From contig JAAHFU020000006.1 of NCBI GenBank assembly GCA_010672825.2, forward strand, positions 249,549 through 313,548: 64,000 nt of DNA, read 5' to 3'. Below are positions 7,791 through 16,159 of the stretch, one piece after another (position 1 is the first letter of the stretch; every line of letters begins with the position of its first letter). The notes beneath the pieces were generated by a model. It was not told the origin of the DNA, did not search any database, and saw only the letters and a list, made by a program, of their open reading frames with translations. This DNA is from Leptolyngbya sp. SIO1E4 (lineage in GTDB: Bacteria; Cyanobacteriota; Cyanobacteriia; Phormidesmidales; Phormidesmidaceae). Made by a program: the position numbers and the translations under genes.

Positions 7791-10700
7791 ACTCGCGGCA
7801 GAACAAACAACACGAAAACCGTTGTAGGAGTGACGCTCGTCCGGATTGTAGTAGTTGCGACAGGCAGAGCGACAAAGCCTCGGAGCGTGGTACCAAGAAC
7901 CACCCCGCAACACCCGCGCGAGATCGCGCTCTTCGCCTTCATCAGAGAATAACCAGGCACTCCCATTTGTGGGTGGATTCCCTTCATAATTCTTGTGCCA
8001 ATGATCCATACACCATTCCCACACATGGCCGTGCATGTCATATAAGCCAAACGCATTCGGTGGAAATGTGCCCACTGGCGTTGTTCCCCGTCGCTGTTGC
8101 GCCTTCGTCTCTAACGCCTTCGGTTCTGCCGCAAAGGTTCGCGAAGTAGCGTAGTTGGCTAATTCACCTGTCAGTGTTTCGCCAAAGGCAAAAGGTGTCG
8201 CTGTTTCCGCACGGCAGGCATATTCCCACTCAGCCTCCGTCGGTAAGCGATAGTCGCGCCTCGTCAGGCGGGAAAGACGGGCACAAAATTCCATGGCATC
8301 ATGCCAGGAGACTCGTTCTACAGGGTGATCATCGCCTTTGTATCTGGCGGGGTCTAAATCAAGCTCTTGCTCAACCGCGTCTAACTCCGCCACCGCTCGC
8401 CACTGCGCCTGGGTCACGGGATATTTGCCCATAAAGAATGCTGGCACCGTGACCTCATGTTGAGGTGATTCGCTGCTGCTATGTCCGATTTCATCCTCCG
8501 GCGAGCCCATCAAAAAGGTGCCGTTGGGGATAGCTACCATATCTAATGGAACCTCAAAATCGATGGCTTCTTGTGCTCTTTGAACTCGCTCTGCGGCTCG
8601 ACGAATACCTCTAACAATATTCATGAAAGCCTCATCGCGATCCTCCCAGGTGATAACTGGCTTTCCATCTCGTGGAAGTGCCTGCAATTTCCCAAAAGGA
8701 GTCCCTAACCAATCCACAGATCGCAAAATGATAGGAATCACATTTGCTTCTCCAGCCTCATGACGTTCGAGAGCTTGGTGCATTTCGACACTGTAGGCAT
8801 AGCTAGAAGCAATAAAGTCAGCACTAACTAACAGCAGAATGAGATCTGCCTGGTTTAAGTAGTCACTGATTTGCGATACCTCTTCTTCTCCAGGTTCTAT
8901 CAGGCGATCATGCCAGATTTCCAACACACCTTGACGCTCTAAGAGTGCTAGATGCTTAGCAAGTTCATCTCTCAGTACTTCGTCCTGGTGAGAATAAGAG
9001 ACAAAAACCTTTGCTCTTTTGGAAGTAGAGGGAGTCTGGGCAGTCAGCAATTCGGTAAAGTACGGAGCTGTACCTCGAATCTGTTCGATAATTTGTCCTG
9101 CCTCATCAACGCTTATAGTCTGGTATTCAAACGTTCTAAGGTCCAGATCAAACTCATCATCCAGTGAAGTTTCTGCCTCTGCGACTGCTTCAAAGCTAAT
9201 AAGCGGATACTCAAATTCAAAGGTTTGTAGCGGGGGAAATGGACTTCTTGGGGCTGCTGGATTAGGTGTGGGTCGGGGGCGATCCGGGCTGTCAATATGG
9301 GCAGCCAGCACCGCATAATCGCCGCCGAGACGCCGCAGGGCACGTTTGGCAATCTGGGCAAAGGGCACCACCACCTGCTCAGCGGTCGGTCGCCCCTCTA
9401 GATTTAACAGCAGCAGCGCTTCATACGTCTTGGCCTGGAGGCCAAGACGTTCCGAAATGTAGCGCGACACCGCATCTAGCACGGCCTCTGTTTTGGTGAT
9501 GGGGGTGATATCGGTCAGGCAATCCCGCACCTCATTGCTGAGAAAGTCATACTGAATTTGGTGAGGGGGAAGGTTGGCCCCGGTTGACGTGAGGGACTTC
9601 AGTAGGCCACTCATATAGACCTCAGCAACATGCACCTGCTGCGACTCCGGCAACAACGTTTGCTGAATCAGTTGAATAATCGGTGGGCTTACGGGTGCTG
9701 CGGCCATCAGCCCTGCTAGTTTGACGGCTAACGGTGAAGCCACCTTGCAGAAGCGCTGCACCCGCTCTTTGTGGCTGAGGCTTGGCTGATTAACCGCAGT
9801 CTGCTTGCGCCGCTGGCGGGACTGAAGCGTGCCCTGATTAAATACAAAGCCAGGGGTGTATTCATCGCCATTGCCAGCAATGACCTTAGCCCACTGCTGG
9901 AGCGGATATGCCTCCAGACTCACGACAGGCACGGTAGCGATGGGTACCTGCTGAAACTTTTGTAGCGGCAGCTGCTGTAAAAGCTCGTGACTCGCGACCT
10001 CGCTAAACGGCAGCACTTCCGTCGCTTTGAGCTGCTGATTGGGAACGCCTGGCGCGAAAGCACTGAGCTGCACTGGTACCCCATCGCCCAGGGCCGTACG
10101 TTGCCACAACCGCCCCGGTAAAAGCTGCACGATCGCGACTGGTGAATGCTTGCCCCAATCGCCCAACCAACGATAAATCTCTGGCTGTCGCCACAGGGCT
10201 GAGGTACAGTCTGTCACCAACCAAATCAGCCGTCGCCCGGCTGGGTCAATCAGCGTCTTGTGATGGCAGGAGCGACGATAACTGTCGGTGTAGCGCCATT
10301 TGGGATGGAGTGAGGGATGACTGTCTTGAAACTGCACCTGCCAAGTGCCAACTCGACGAAAGGCTCCCTGCTGTTCGGCCAACAGCTTGAGTTCGGCGAG
10401 TGTATCTTGCCAAATCGGGGTAGAGCGAGATTGCTCAATAACAATTTCTAAATCAAACCACCGTTCGGGGGCAGGCACCATTACGGCTGACCAAAGCCCC
10501 TGCTCGGCAATTTGTTCAGTCGTGGCTTCGGCATCAAATACCTGAGCTATCCGCGAGGGTAGCTTCCGCATCAATGGCCGCAATGCCTTGGCTAAGTCCC
10601 GTCGCGATCGCAGGGCAGGCGCAGCCGGAATCTGAATCGGAATTCCTTCTGGCGGTGCATCGCCTGAGGTTGAACCAGAAGACTGGTTTGCAGGGGCCGG

Positions 10701-10940
10701 GCTAGCAATAGGGATGGCGGTATCTTGAGTGGTATCGACGACACGCTCAATCACCGTTGGGGTTGAGTTATCTTCCTCCGATGCTCGTTGATCAGTGTCG
10801 TCAGTTTGGGCGATCGGCTGTATGAACTGCGCCAACCACAACGCATCAGCCATATCATGAGCATCCATTCCAAGTTTGGCCCGCTCCAGCAGCGTAGCAA
10901 AATCATCAATGGTTTCCAGCCGCTGAATCGCCCCCTTCAT
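7779..10940 (-). CDS. vWA-like / TIR / FGE fusion, DGR target 2
   Basis: A 1053-residue multidomain protein. Residues about 1-130: helical start and a linker rich in Thr, Ser and Pro. About 130-600: SAV_2336-type region with a vWA-like fold whose metal site is degenerate (IVIEQSRST where DxSxS is expected). About 640-790: TIR domain beginning KVFVSYSHQDE, with the putative NADase Glu in SSYAYSVEMHQAL. About 800-1053: FGE/C-type-lectin fold (FLMGSPEDE, YRLPTEAEWEYACRAE, FGLYDMHGHVWEWC) ending in DGR variable region VR2. The start codon directly abuts the stop of the MoxR gene. In vWA-MoxR-VMAP ternary conflict systems these parts form a regulated suicide or immune device: the FGE tail would sense, MoxR and vWA would license, and TIR would be the toxin. 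Having vWA, toxin and hypervariable sensor in one chain is notable. Confidence 0.88.
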   Translation of the reverse strand: MKGAIQRLETIDDFATLLERAKLGMDAHDMADALWLAQFIQPIAQTDDTDQRASEEDNSTPTVIERVVDTTQDTAIPIASPAPANQSSGSTSGDAPPEGIPIQIPAAPALRSRRDLAKALRPLMRKLPSRIAQVFDAEATTEQIAEQGLWSAVMVPAPERWFDLEIVIEQSRSTPIWQDTLAELKLLAEQQGAFRRVGTWQVQFQDSHPSLHPKWRYTDSYRRSCHHKTLIDPAGRRLIWLVTDCTSALWRQPEIYRWLGDWGKHSPVAIVQLLPGRLWQRTALGDGVPVQLSAFAPGVPNQQLKATEVLPFSEVASHELLQQLPLQKFQQVPIATVPVVSLEAYPLQQWAKVIAGNGDEYTPGFVFNQGTLQSRQRRKQTAVNQPSLSHKERVQRFCKVASPLAVKLAGLMAAAPVSPPIIQLIQQTLLPESQQVHVAEVYMSGLLKSLTSTGANLPPHQIQYDFLSNEVRDCLTDITPITKTEAVLDAVSRYISERLGLQAKTYEALLLLNLEGRPTAEQVVVPFAQIAKRALRRLGGDYAVLAAHIDSPDRPRPTPNPAAPRSPFPPLQTFEFEYPLISFEAVAEAETSLDDEFDLDLRTFEYQTISVDEAGQIIEQIRGTAPYFTELLTAQTPSTSKRAKVFVSYSHQDEVLRDELAKHLALLERQGVLEIWHDRLIEPGEEEVSQISDYLNQADLILLLVSADFIASSYAYSVEMHQALERHEAGEANVIPIILRSVDWLGTPFGKLQALPRDGKPVITWEDRDEAFMNIVRGIRRAAERVQRAQEAIDFEVPLDMVAIPNGTFLMGSPEDEIGHSSSESPQHEVTVPAFFMGKYPVTQAQWRAVAELDAVEQELDLDPARYKGDDHPVERVSWHDAMEFCARLSRLTRRDYRLPTEAEWEYACRAETATPFAFGETLTGELANYATSRTFAAEPKALETKAQQRRGTTPVGTFPPNAFGLYDMHGHVWEWCMDHWHKNYEGNPPTNGSAWLFSDEGEERDLARVLRGGSWYHAPRLCRSACRNYYNPDERHSYNGFRVVCSAASGSS
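7807..7913 (-). other. DGR variable region VR2
   Basis: Same length and frame as VR1. The constant blocks match it exactly (GAGCGACAGGCAGAGCGAC-type core on the complementary strand), while variable codons are TAC, CAC, GCT, CTT, TGT, AAC, TAC, TAC, AAT, GAC, CAC, TCC and TAC. All end in C or T, as expected if each derives from AAC or AAT in a template. The gene just upstream of the VR is clearly more diverged between the two proteins, including at third codon positions. Confidence 0.8.
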
Positions 10941-11990
10941 CTAGCCCTCTTTAGTGTCAAGATATTTCAGCAGTTGTTCCACCAAATCTTCTTTGGTTTG
11001 CCCTGTGGGCGCATTTTTTCGTGACACTAAATACACCGCATTCAAGAGTTGGTCGGTTGCCAGCACCCCTGATTCTTTCTGACGCTTTTTATCGAACTTG
11101 GTGATAAGTGCTTCGGCTTTTTTTCCCAAATCTTTGAGGTGAACGTTGACGATTTGCTGGAGGCGATCGCGATCCGGATCGGCCATGTCAAGCCGCAGAC
11201 AGCGACGTAAAAACGCGGGCGGAAAGTCGCGCTCATCATTGCTGGTCATAATCACAAAGGGGAAATTCGTACAGCGCACAATGCCCGCTTCAATCTCTGC
11301 ATGGGAGGGTTCATCGGCTTCGGTAAAGGCTGTTTGCACCGTAATTGAGCCCTGTACCTTGTCTTTGATACGGACCAATTCAGGAATTAGAAACTTGCCC
11401 TCTTCAAACACATGCAACAGGTCATTGGGTAGGTCAATATCACTTTTGTCGATTTCATCAATGAGCAACACACGCGGCGTGTCAGAAGGCAACAAGGCTG
11501 TGCCCAATGGCCCCAACGTAATGTATTCACCAATGCGACTCAGGGTCTCTTCAATCCGACGCTGCGCCTCTTGTTTGCTCGGTTTGCCCTCACTCTGGAA
11601 CCGCAATTGCGTATCCTGAAGACGCCCTACCGCGTCATAGGTGTATAGGCCATCCTTCAGGCTAGTGCGCGTGGTAATTGCCCATTCCAATACTTCTCCC
11701 AATCCCAAGGCATAGGCTACGGCATAGGCCAATGATGTTTTCCCTGTGCCGGGTTTGCCCGTTACCAGCAAAGGTCGCCGTAGATAGAGAGCGGCATTCA
11801 CCATATCGACTTCTTCTTGGCGAGGTTGAAAGGTTTTACCCCGACGCTCGGTTTTGGTTTCTCCGGCGTTGCTGCTATGGCTGAAGGATCGCCAACTCGG
11901 GGGATCCGGCAGATCCTTGAGGCGCTCTGGTTCCTGAGCTAAAGTGCCATCTTCCCCCATTGTTCCAGTGAAAATTCTCCAGTCAGTCAT
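10941..11990 (-). CDS. MoxR-type AAA+ ATPase of the ternary conflict system
   Basis: A 349-residue AAA+ ATPase. Walker A is VTGKPGTGKTSLA (about 76-88), Walker B VLLIDEIDKSD (about 170-180), with a sensor-1-like IMTSNDERDFP and an arginine-finger region PPAFLRRCLRLDM. This is the MoxR/RavA-like family that works as a chaperone-like remodelling partner of vWA proteins. Its start (11990) follows the trypsin-VMAP stop by 2 bp and its stop abuts the start of the vWA-TIR-FGE gene, so translation is very probably coupled. In the family model it uses ATP to hold or release the vWA-linked effector; that role is inferred from family knowledge. Confidence 0.9.
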   Translation of the reverse strand: MTDWRIFTGTMGEDGTLAQEPERLKDLPDPPSWRSFSHSSNAGETKTERRGKTFQPRQEEVDMVNAALYLRRPLLVTGKPGTGKTSLAYAVAYALGLGEVLEWAITTRTSLKDGLYTYDAVGRLQDTQLRFQSEGKPSKQEAQRRIEETLSRIGEYITLGPLGTALLPSDTPRVLLIDEIDKSDIDLPNDLLHVFEEGKFLIPELVRIKDKVQGSITVQTAFTEADEPSHAEIEAGIVRCTNFPFVIMTSNDERDFPPAFLRRCLRLDMADPDRDRLQQIVNVHLKDLGKKAEALITKFDKKRQKESGVLATDQLLNAVYLVSRKNAPTGQTKEDLVEQLLKYLDTKEG

Positions 11991-11992
11991 GG

Positions 11993-13915
11993 CTAGCTAG
12001 GCATCTCCAAGGGCTGGTCAACGGCATCTTCTTCAGGTTCAACAGGAACTAAGCTAGGGTTCTCCCAAATCAGGGCCAGATGATGCCCGAAATGAAGCTC
12101 TCGCTTTTTTGGAAAAGCGTCCCGGCGAGCTTCTCTGACTTTACCGGCAATCTCGCCCAATGGCTGTTTGAGAAGCTGGTTAAACTTGCGTTTGCATTGG
12201 GTTTTGGGTAATTCTTGACGCAGCCAAAGGGCTGCGGGTGCGCCTGTCATCACTAAGGCCAACAGTAACCGTTGATGATCGGTTGCCTCTAAAACACTGG
12301 CTAATTGCATCCCCAAGCAAGTGTCCTGAGCAAGATCTGTCTGAAATTTTGCTAGATCCTGGCAGTTTCCTGGAATGAACACATCCTTGAGAAGACGGCA
12401 GGCCCGAACCGCAGATTCCAAGTGGTTCCACTTACTTTGCCAGGGGCTCCGCAAATCGGCAAAGTATGAATCGATGCGTTCAGCAATCCGCAGCACTACA
12501 CGGTAGCGAAACCCCACGGGGAAGATTTGCATCGAGTCTTGAATCAGGCTTTGCAAGTGTGGTGGCAGCTTCTGCTTAGCCCGCTCATCCCAATGCTCCA
12601 CTTCAGTGTTGATGAGGGGAATCGGCAAAAAGAGTTCGAGGGTCAGCTCATTGAGGTCATGGGCACTGATCTCTTGTAGACAGGCTTGCAGCACCTTTTC
12701 GAGATCAGATTTTGTAACGGTCCCCCCCTGTGCTTCGCTTCTAAATTTCTCGGGAGCGTGCAGTTCCATCCCGCCCGTTCCAGTTTTGGGATCATAGCGG
12801 CTGGCATCCCGGACAAAGAGCGCACTGACTAGATAGCGACTCTGGCTATCGTATTCAGGGCTGTAGCGAACCCAGAGCAGCAAATGGGAGTGGAGAACTG
12901 TCGCTTGACGCGCTTGCTCTGTACTCAGGCTAGCCTCAGCCGCATCCAAAAGTGGCTGCACGTCAGCGACTCTGATTTCCAGCCATTGACGCAGAACATC
13001 TTCTAAGTCACCCGTCAGCTCCAACGCTGGAAGCGTCAAACACGCCACGAACTGATACAGCGCATTAGGGTCTTTGGGGTTAGTCGGCGGGACCGATGAC
13101 AAGGTGGCCAAGTTATCCCGCAATACTTGTAAGGGTTCCGGGTGTGATGCCAGTGGGAAACGAGCACGGCGATCGCCCAGGGCTGCGAAATACGCCGTCT
13201 GCATAGCACTTTGGTATGTGGTGATCCCATCCCTTAGAATATCGACCAATGATTCCATCGCGACGACATTCAAGGCCCGCTGGAGTTTCAGAATCGGGAT
13301 CATAAAGCCTACTTTGGCTTCTTCCCGTACCTTGTCGCGAGCTACGGTCATCCCCACAATGCGGTTATCGAGTGAGGGACTCCATACCGGCGAACCACTA
13401 AATCCTGGCTCGATGGCATAACCAGGAACGTTAGGATCGCCCATTTGCACCAAGCCCGTTTGGTCGTATACAGCTCCCATGAGTTCTCCCTTCGCCCATC
13501 CACCCGGATCAAGCTTGCTGGGAAAACCCAGTACGCGAAAGTCTTCATCCCAATAATCTTGCCCAGCATACAGCGGCAGGATGCTAGCTCCATCGGGCAT
13601 CGGATCTTGCAGCTTCAGCACAGCAATATCGCTATCTAATTGCTGATTGCCAGGAGGATGTCGCCAATAAATCACCTCAGCAGTCAATGGCGATTCATCA
13701 CACTCGCGATAGTCCAGCGGCACTTTCTGGCCCAACATCTCGGAACCTGAAATCTGATGCGATTTCTTACTGTGACCCAATGCCTTGGCAACCACATGGG
13801 CACAGGTGAGCAGGTAGCCATCAGCGACAAAAAAGCTGACGCCCACAACCGAACTGCCTCGGCAAACCTGGGCGATCGCAGCTAGATACAGTGCCTCGTC
13901 AACCTGTATTGCCAT
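11993..13915 (-). CDS. Trypsin-like protease fused to VMAP-type C-terminus
   Basis: A 640-residue protein. Residues 1-210 form an S1 trypsin-like domain with an apparent triad of His40 (TCAHVV), Asp96 (SDIAVLKL) and Ser173 (GFSGSPVW). No signal peptide or membrane segment is visible, so it should act in the cytoplasm. The remaining about 430 residues match the layout of VMAP (vWA-MoxR-associated protein) components, rich in helices and a LTLELFLPIPLINTEVEHW-like strand pattern. In ternary conflict systems VMAP couples sensing to the MoxR-vWA pair, and the protease is thought to cut or activate the effector. It sits 13 bp after the Trypco1 gene and 2 bp before moxR. Confidence 0.87.
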   Translation of the reverse strand: MAIQVDEALYLAAIAQVCRGSSVVGVSFFVADGYLLTCAHVVAKALGHSKKSHQISGSEMLGQKVPLDYRECDESPLTAEVIYWRHPPGNQQLDSDIAVLKLQDPMPDGASILPLYAGQDYWDEDFRVLGFPSKLDPGGWAKGELMGAVYDQTGLVQMGDPNVPGYAIEPGFSGSPVWSPSLDNRIVGMTVARDKVREEAKVGFMIPILKLQRALNVVAMESLVDILRDGITTYQSAMQTAYFAALGDRRARFPLASHPEPLQVLRDNLATLSSVPPTNPKDPNALYQFVACLTLPALELTGDLEDVLRQWLEIRVADVQPLLDAAEASLSTEQARQATVLHSHLLLWVRYSPEYDSQSRYLVSALFVRDASRYDPKTGTGGMELHAPEKFRSEAQGGTVTKSDLEKVLQACLQEISAHDLNELTLELFLPIPLINTEVEHWDERAKQKLPPHLQSLIQDSMQIFPVGFRYRVVLRIAERIDSYFADLRSPWQSKWNHLESAVRACRLLKDVFIPGNCQDLAKFQTDLAQDTCLGMQLASVLEATDHQRLLLALVMTGAPAALWLRQELPKTQCKRKFNQLLKQPLGEIAGKVREARRDAFPKKRELHFGHHLALIWENPSLVPVEPEEDAVDQPLEMPS

Positions 13916-13928
13916 CTGAACCTAACGG

Positions 13929-14270
13929 CTAATCCTTCGTCCACTTCAGTGTGATTTCAAAGTTTACGTCACCCCCAACAGAGGAGAAGATAGCGCCAGC
14001 ATCGGCACTGAGCGTCAGGCCAAACTTCACTTCCACCTCATCGGCTGGGGTCATCAGTCCTGATTTGAAGCGGGAAATGATGGCACCCGCAACGGGCTGA
14101 ACCGCATCCAGAGCCTGCCCTAGTGTTTGGGTTGCTTTGTAAACCATTTGGCCTGCATCCAGACCGACTTCTTCAAGCGCACTGTCATCACTGGGTACAG
14201 GCACGGCAAATAACGCCGTAGTATTACTCCCATCCTCCAACTCAAATTGAGCGATTACTTTTTCTTCCAT
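13929..14270 (-). CDS. Trypco1 (CU044_2847-family) small protein
   Basis: A 113-residue protein with the hallmarks of trypsin-co-occurring domain 1: an N-terminal strand-rich part (VIAQFELEDGSNTTALFAV), a helix containing VQPVAGAIISRFKSG, then DEVEVKFGLTLSADAGAIF and a final strand pair (VNFEITLKWTKD). Members occur next to trypsin-like proteases of NTP-dependent conflict systems and probably bind or control the protease. It is the first gene of the four-gene operon. Between it and the inverted repeat at 14446-14482 only an unconvincing short ORF is seen, so that stretch probably holds the operon promoter. Confidence 0.88.
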   Translation of the reverse strand: MEEKVIAQFELEDGSNTTALFAVPVPSDDSALEEVGLDAGQMVYKATQTLGQALDAVQPVAGAIISRFKSGLMTPADEVEVKFGLTLSADAGAIFSSVGGDVNFEITLKWTKD

Positions 14271-14444
14271 ATTCTTTTATTCACTATGAAGCAAAATAGC
14301 AAGTGCCACGCCAACGCTAGCACCGAGACGGTAGTAGCACCAACGCGATGTCAGACTTTTACGGAAAAATGAATATTTTTTGGTGATTTTGTTGCCCCTG
14401 CCTGTCCCTGCAAGGGCAACGACTCTCAAAATAGGGTGGTCAAT

Positions 14445-14482
14445 CTTTTGTCGTTTGATTGAACCGTAATCAAACGACAAAA
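14445..14482. repeat. Perfect 15-bp inverted repeat, copy 2
   Basis: TTTTGTCGTTTGATT at 14446-14460 pairs with 14468-14482 across 7 bases. The arm is the same as at 4511-4549. It lies about 175 bp upstream of the Trypco1 start. A further 7-bp inverted repeat (GTTGCCC/GGGCAAC) lies between it and the gene, and GGCAACGACT in that stretch also occurs beside copy 1. Confidence 0.7.
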
Positions 14483-14499
14483 CCGCTACTCAGCTTACG

Positions 14500-14806
14500 A
14501 GAGCAGGCCGTGGGGCAGATATCTTCAACAAGCTGCCTATCCACAAGACAGCACCTCGACTTGTAAGTAGTACAAGTAGGTCGTCAGAGCGTCTTGGAAC
14601 TGATATGGGCTTCCCGCGCGATCGCCTCCGCCCGTTGCTTGATGGCAGCTGGGAGTCCCTCTCGGTCTCGCAACGTCTGCATCGCCGCCCGAATTCGCTG
14701 CCGGGCATCCTCCGCTTGCTGGTTATTCAAATTCAGTGATGGGGGAACTTTGGTCCTTTGCCCACGCTTAGAGTCGCTACTTAAGGGCCAGTAATAGTGC
14801 TGCTGG
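14500..14806 (-). pseudogene. Relic of a plasmid primase-type gene 3' end
   Basis: Reading from 14806 leftwards, one frame gives ARQRIRAAMQTLRDREG, LPAAIKQRAEAIAREA and HISSKTL and then stops. This parallels a segment of the primase-like protein at 22530-24185 (AREKVRLAIVTLLEEGG, LPVTVSARF, STLYKHKDLW). Directly after the stop, another frame reads LTTYLYYLQVE, the tail found at 4691-4972. It is therefore most likely a decayed, frameshifted fragment of a related plasmid gene. Confidence 0.5.
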
Positions 14807-15346
14807 CTATCTATCAAGCAAGCTCCGAATCGCGGCTCGAAATTCTTCATGGTCACGCTCATTGGCCTCTCGCTGACGACGCATCTCGTCACGATCTGCA
14901 CGGGCATCGGCCAGCATGTTGTTGAACCGCAGGTCGTTTTCCGCCTTATGCCGTTCGTAGCGCTCCCAATTGGCACGATTTTCAGTGATGAAGGCATCAA
15001 TTCTATGGTTTGTCGTTTCAACGGCTTGATTCGTGATGGCGATTGCAGTACGTAGCTCGTTATAGTCTTCAGCCCTTCGAATCCGCTCGTCTTGAACAGC
15101 GGCTGCAATTTGCTCCATACGCTCGCCAATTCGTTCCAGCCTTGCATCTGTCTGCTGAAACCCTTCACTCAGGCGATCTAGACGCCCGTCAGTCCGTTGC
15201 TGGCCCTCGCTCAGGCGATCCAGGCGCTCGTCAGTCCGCTGGCCTGCCTCACTCACTTGATCTAGGCGATCCGTGATGCGCTCTAAAACAGCTTCAATGC
15301 GATCCAGACGGTTAGTGGAATTACCGTTCTGATTGCTGTTAGTCAT
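14807..15346 (-). CDS. Coiled-coil protein with DRLSEGQQRTD-type heptad repeats
   Basis: A 179-residue, highly charged protein. Residues about 10-80 are an extended coiled coil with near-repeats (RLDRLSEGQQRTD, RLDRLSEGFQQTD, RLERIGERMEQ). The rest is also helical (REANERDHEEFRAAIRSLLDR). No membrane segment or enzyme motif is visible. Similar small coiled-coil proteins are common and function-poor in cyanobacterial genomes. It starts with ATG at 15346. Its stop borders the primase relic. Role unknown. Confidence 0.65.
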   Translation of the reverse strand: MTNSNQNGNSTNRLDRIEAVLERITDRLDQVSEAGQRTDERLDRLSEGQQRTDGRLDRLSEGFQQTDARLERIGERMEQIAAAVQDERIRRAEDYNELRTAIAITNQAVETTNHRIDAFITENRANWERYERHKAENDLRFNNMLADARADRDEMRRQREANERDHEEFRAAIRSLLDR

Positions 15347-15400
15347 AACGAACCCCCTCCCCCATGAAAACGTTTGAGCTAACTATCCTCTCTAGCTTTT

Positions 15401-15570
15401 TCAATCATCACCACCTTCCTCTGTTGTTATAGGAGGTAGCTCTCCTGCAGCGATAGCTTTGTCTATTCTCTCAATAATCAACGTCTCCACATAGTTGCTC
15501 ATGCTGCGATTTTGCGTCGACGCAAGTTTCCCCAGCCACTCCTTGTAGCTGGGGTCAAGGTAGAAGCATC
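15401..15570 (-). pseudogene. Truncated ribbon-helix-helix (antitoxin-like) protein
   Basis: One frame reads FYLDPSYKEWLGKLASTQ, then NRSMSNYVETLIIERIDKAI and an acidic tail, stop at 15401-15403. The pattern SMSNYVETLIIERI is a typical ribbon-helix-helix helix pair. The frame has a stop just upstream of FYLDP and no start codon apart from an internal Met, so the DNA-binding N-terminal strand is missing. Probably the remains of an antitoxin gene. Confidence 0.5.
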
Positions 15571-15589
15571 AAGTGGTCTCCAGCAAAAT

Positions 15590-15709
15590 CTATTGCAGAG
15601 AGTTAGGGCTACGCTGGCTGATGTATGGCACTTCAATACCGACAATCTTACCCTCAGCGTTGTAGTCAAGCACAATACCATCTATGAGTACAACGGGGCG
15701 AGAAGCCTC
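15590..15709 (-). pseudogene. DUF2283 gene fragment
   Basis: The end of a short minus-strand ORF reads PVVLIDGIVLDYNAEGKIVG then IEV, the core of DUF2283 proteins, which often sit next to toxin genes. The normal N-terminal part is absent. Together with the RHH remnant it suggests a decayed toxin-antitoxin locus. The rest of the 15710-16159 stretch has no convincing gene; near 16100-16159 it resembles the flanks behind VR1 and VR2 (GTAAAGGG motifs, a GCGC...GCGC hairpin). Confidence 0.45.
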
Positions 15710-16159
15710 GATCAGGCACTGCTGATGGTTTCCAAGGAAAGGGTTGTGAGGACAAGCTTGTTGGTGGAAGCGGGACAAACATTTGCCAAAGATGGGTTTG
15801 GCGATCGCTCCTCCCAAACTCGCCAAACGAGTGGAAACTTAGCGGTAGCGGCTGACCCAAAGGTTTTACCCAAAGCAGAGGGGACACCTGAATGTCCCGT
15901 ATGTGGGGAACTGCGGCAGGTGGCTTGTCGAAATGCGAAGCAATAGCAATACATCGAGATGTTTCGACTGCGCTTCGCTGTGCTCAACATGACATGGGCA
16001 ATTAACCGGACTTGATAAGAACACACTGATACGCCTCTTATCAACACTTTCGGCTCCCTTATGCAAAATATCGACTCCTCTAAAAAATTTGATCGCGCTA
16101 CGCGCGAAGGAGAGAAAAGCAAAGAAGTGTAAAGGGCAATAGTTAACAAGTGTAAAGGG

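Noticed and set aside
7489..7896. N-terminal extension of the Uma2 ORF up to 7896
   Set aside because: It is antisense to VR2 and its flank, hydrophobic in an arbitrary way, and the family start fits the ATG at 7488.
14277..14480. 67-codon ORF upstream of Trypco1
   Set aside because: It begins within the inverted repeat, has no recognisable domain, and occupies the likely promoter region.
15512..15946. 144-codon plus-strand ORF ending in a CPVCGEL segment
   Set aside because: Its first half is antisense to the RHH and DUF2283 remnants. The Cys-containing tail could be a fragment of another gene, but I cannot assign it.
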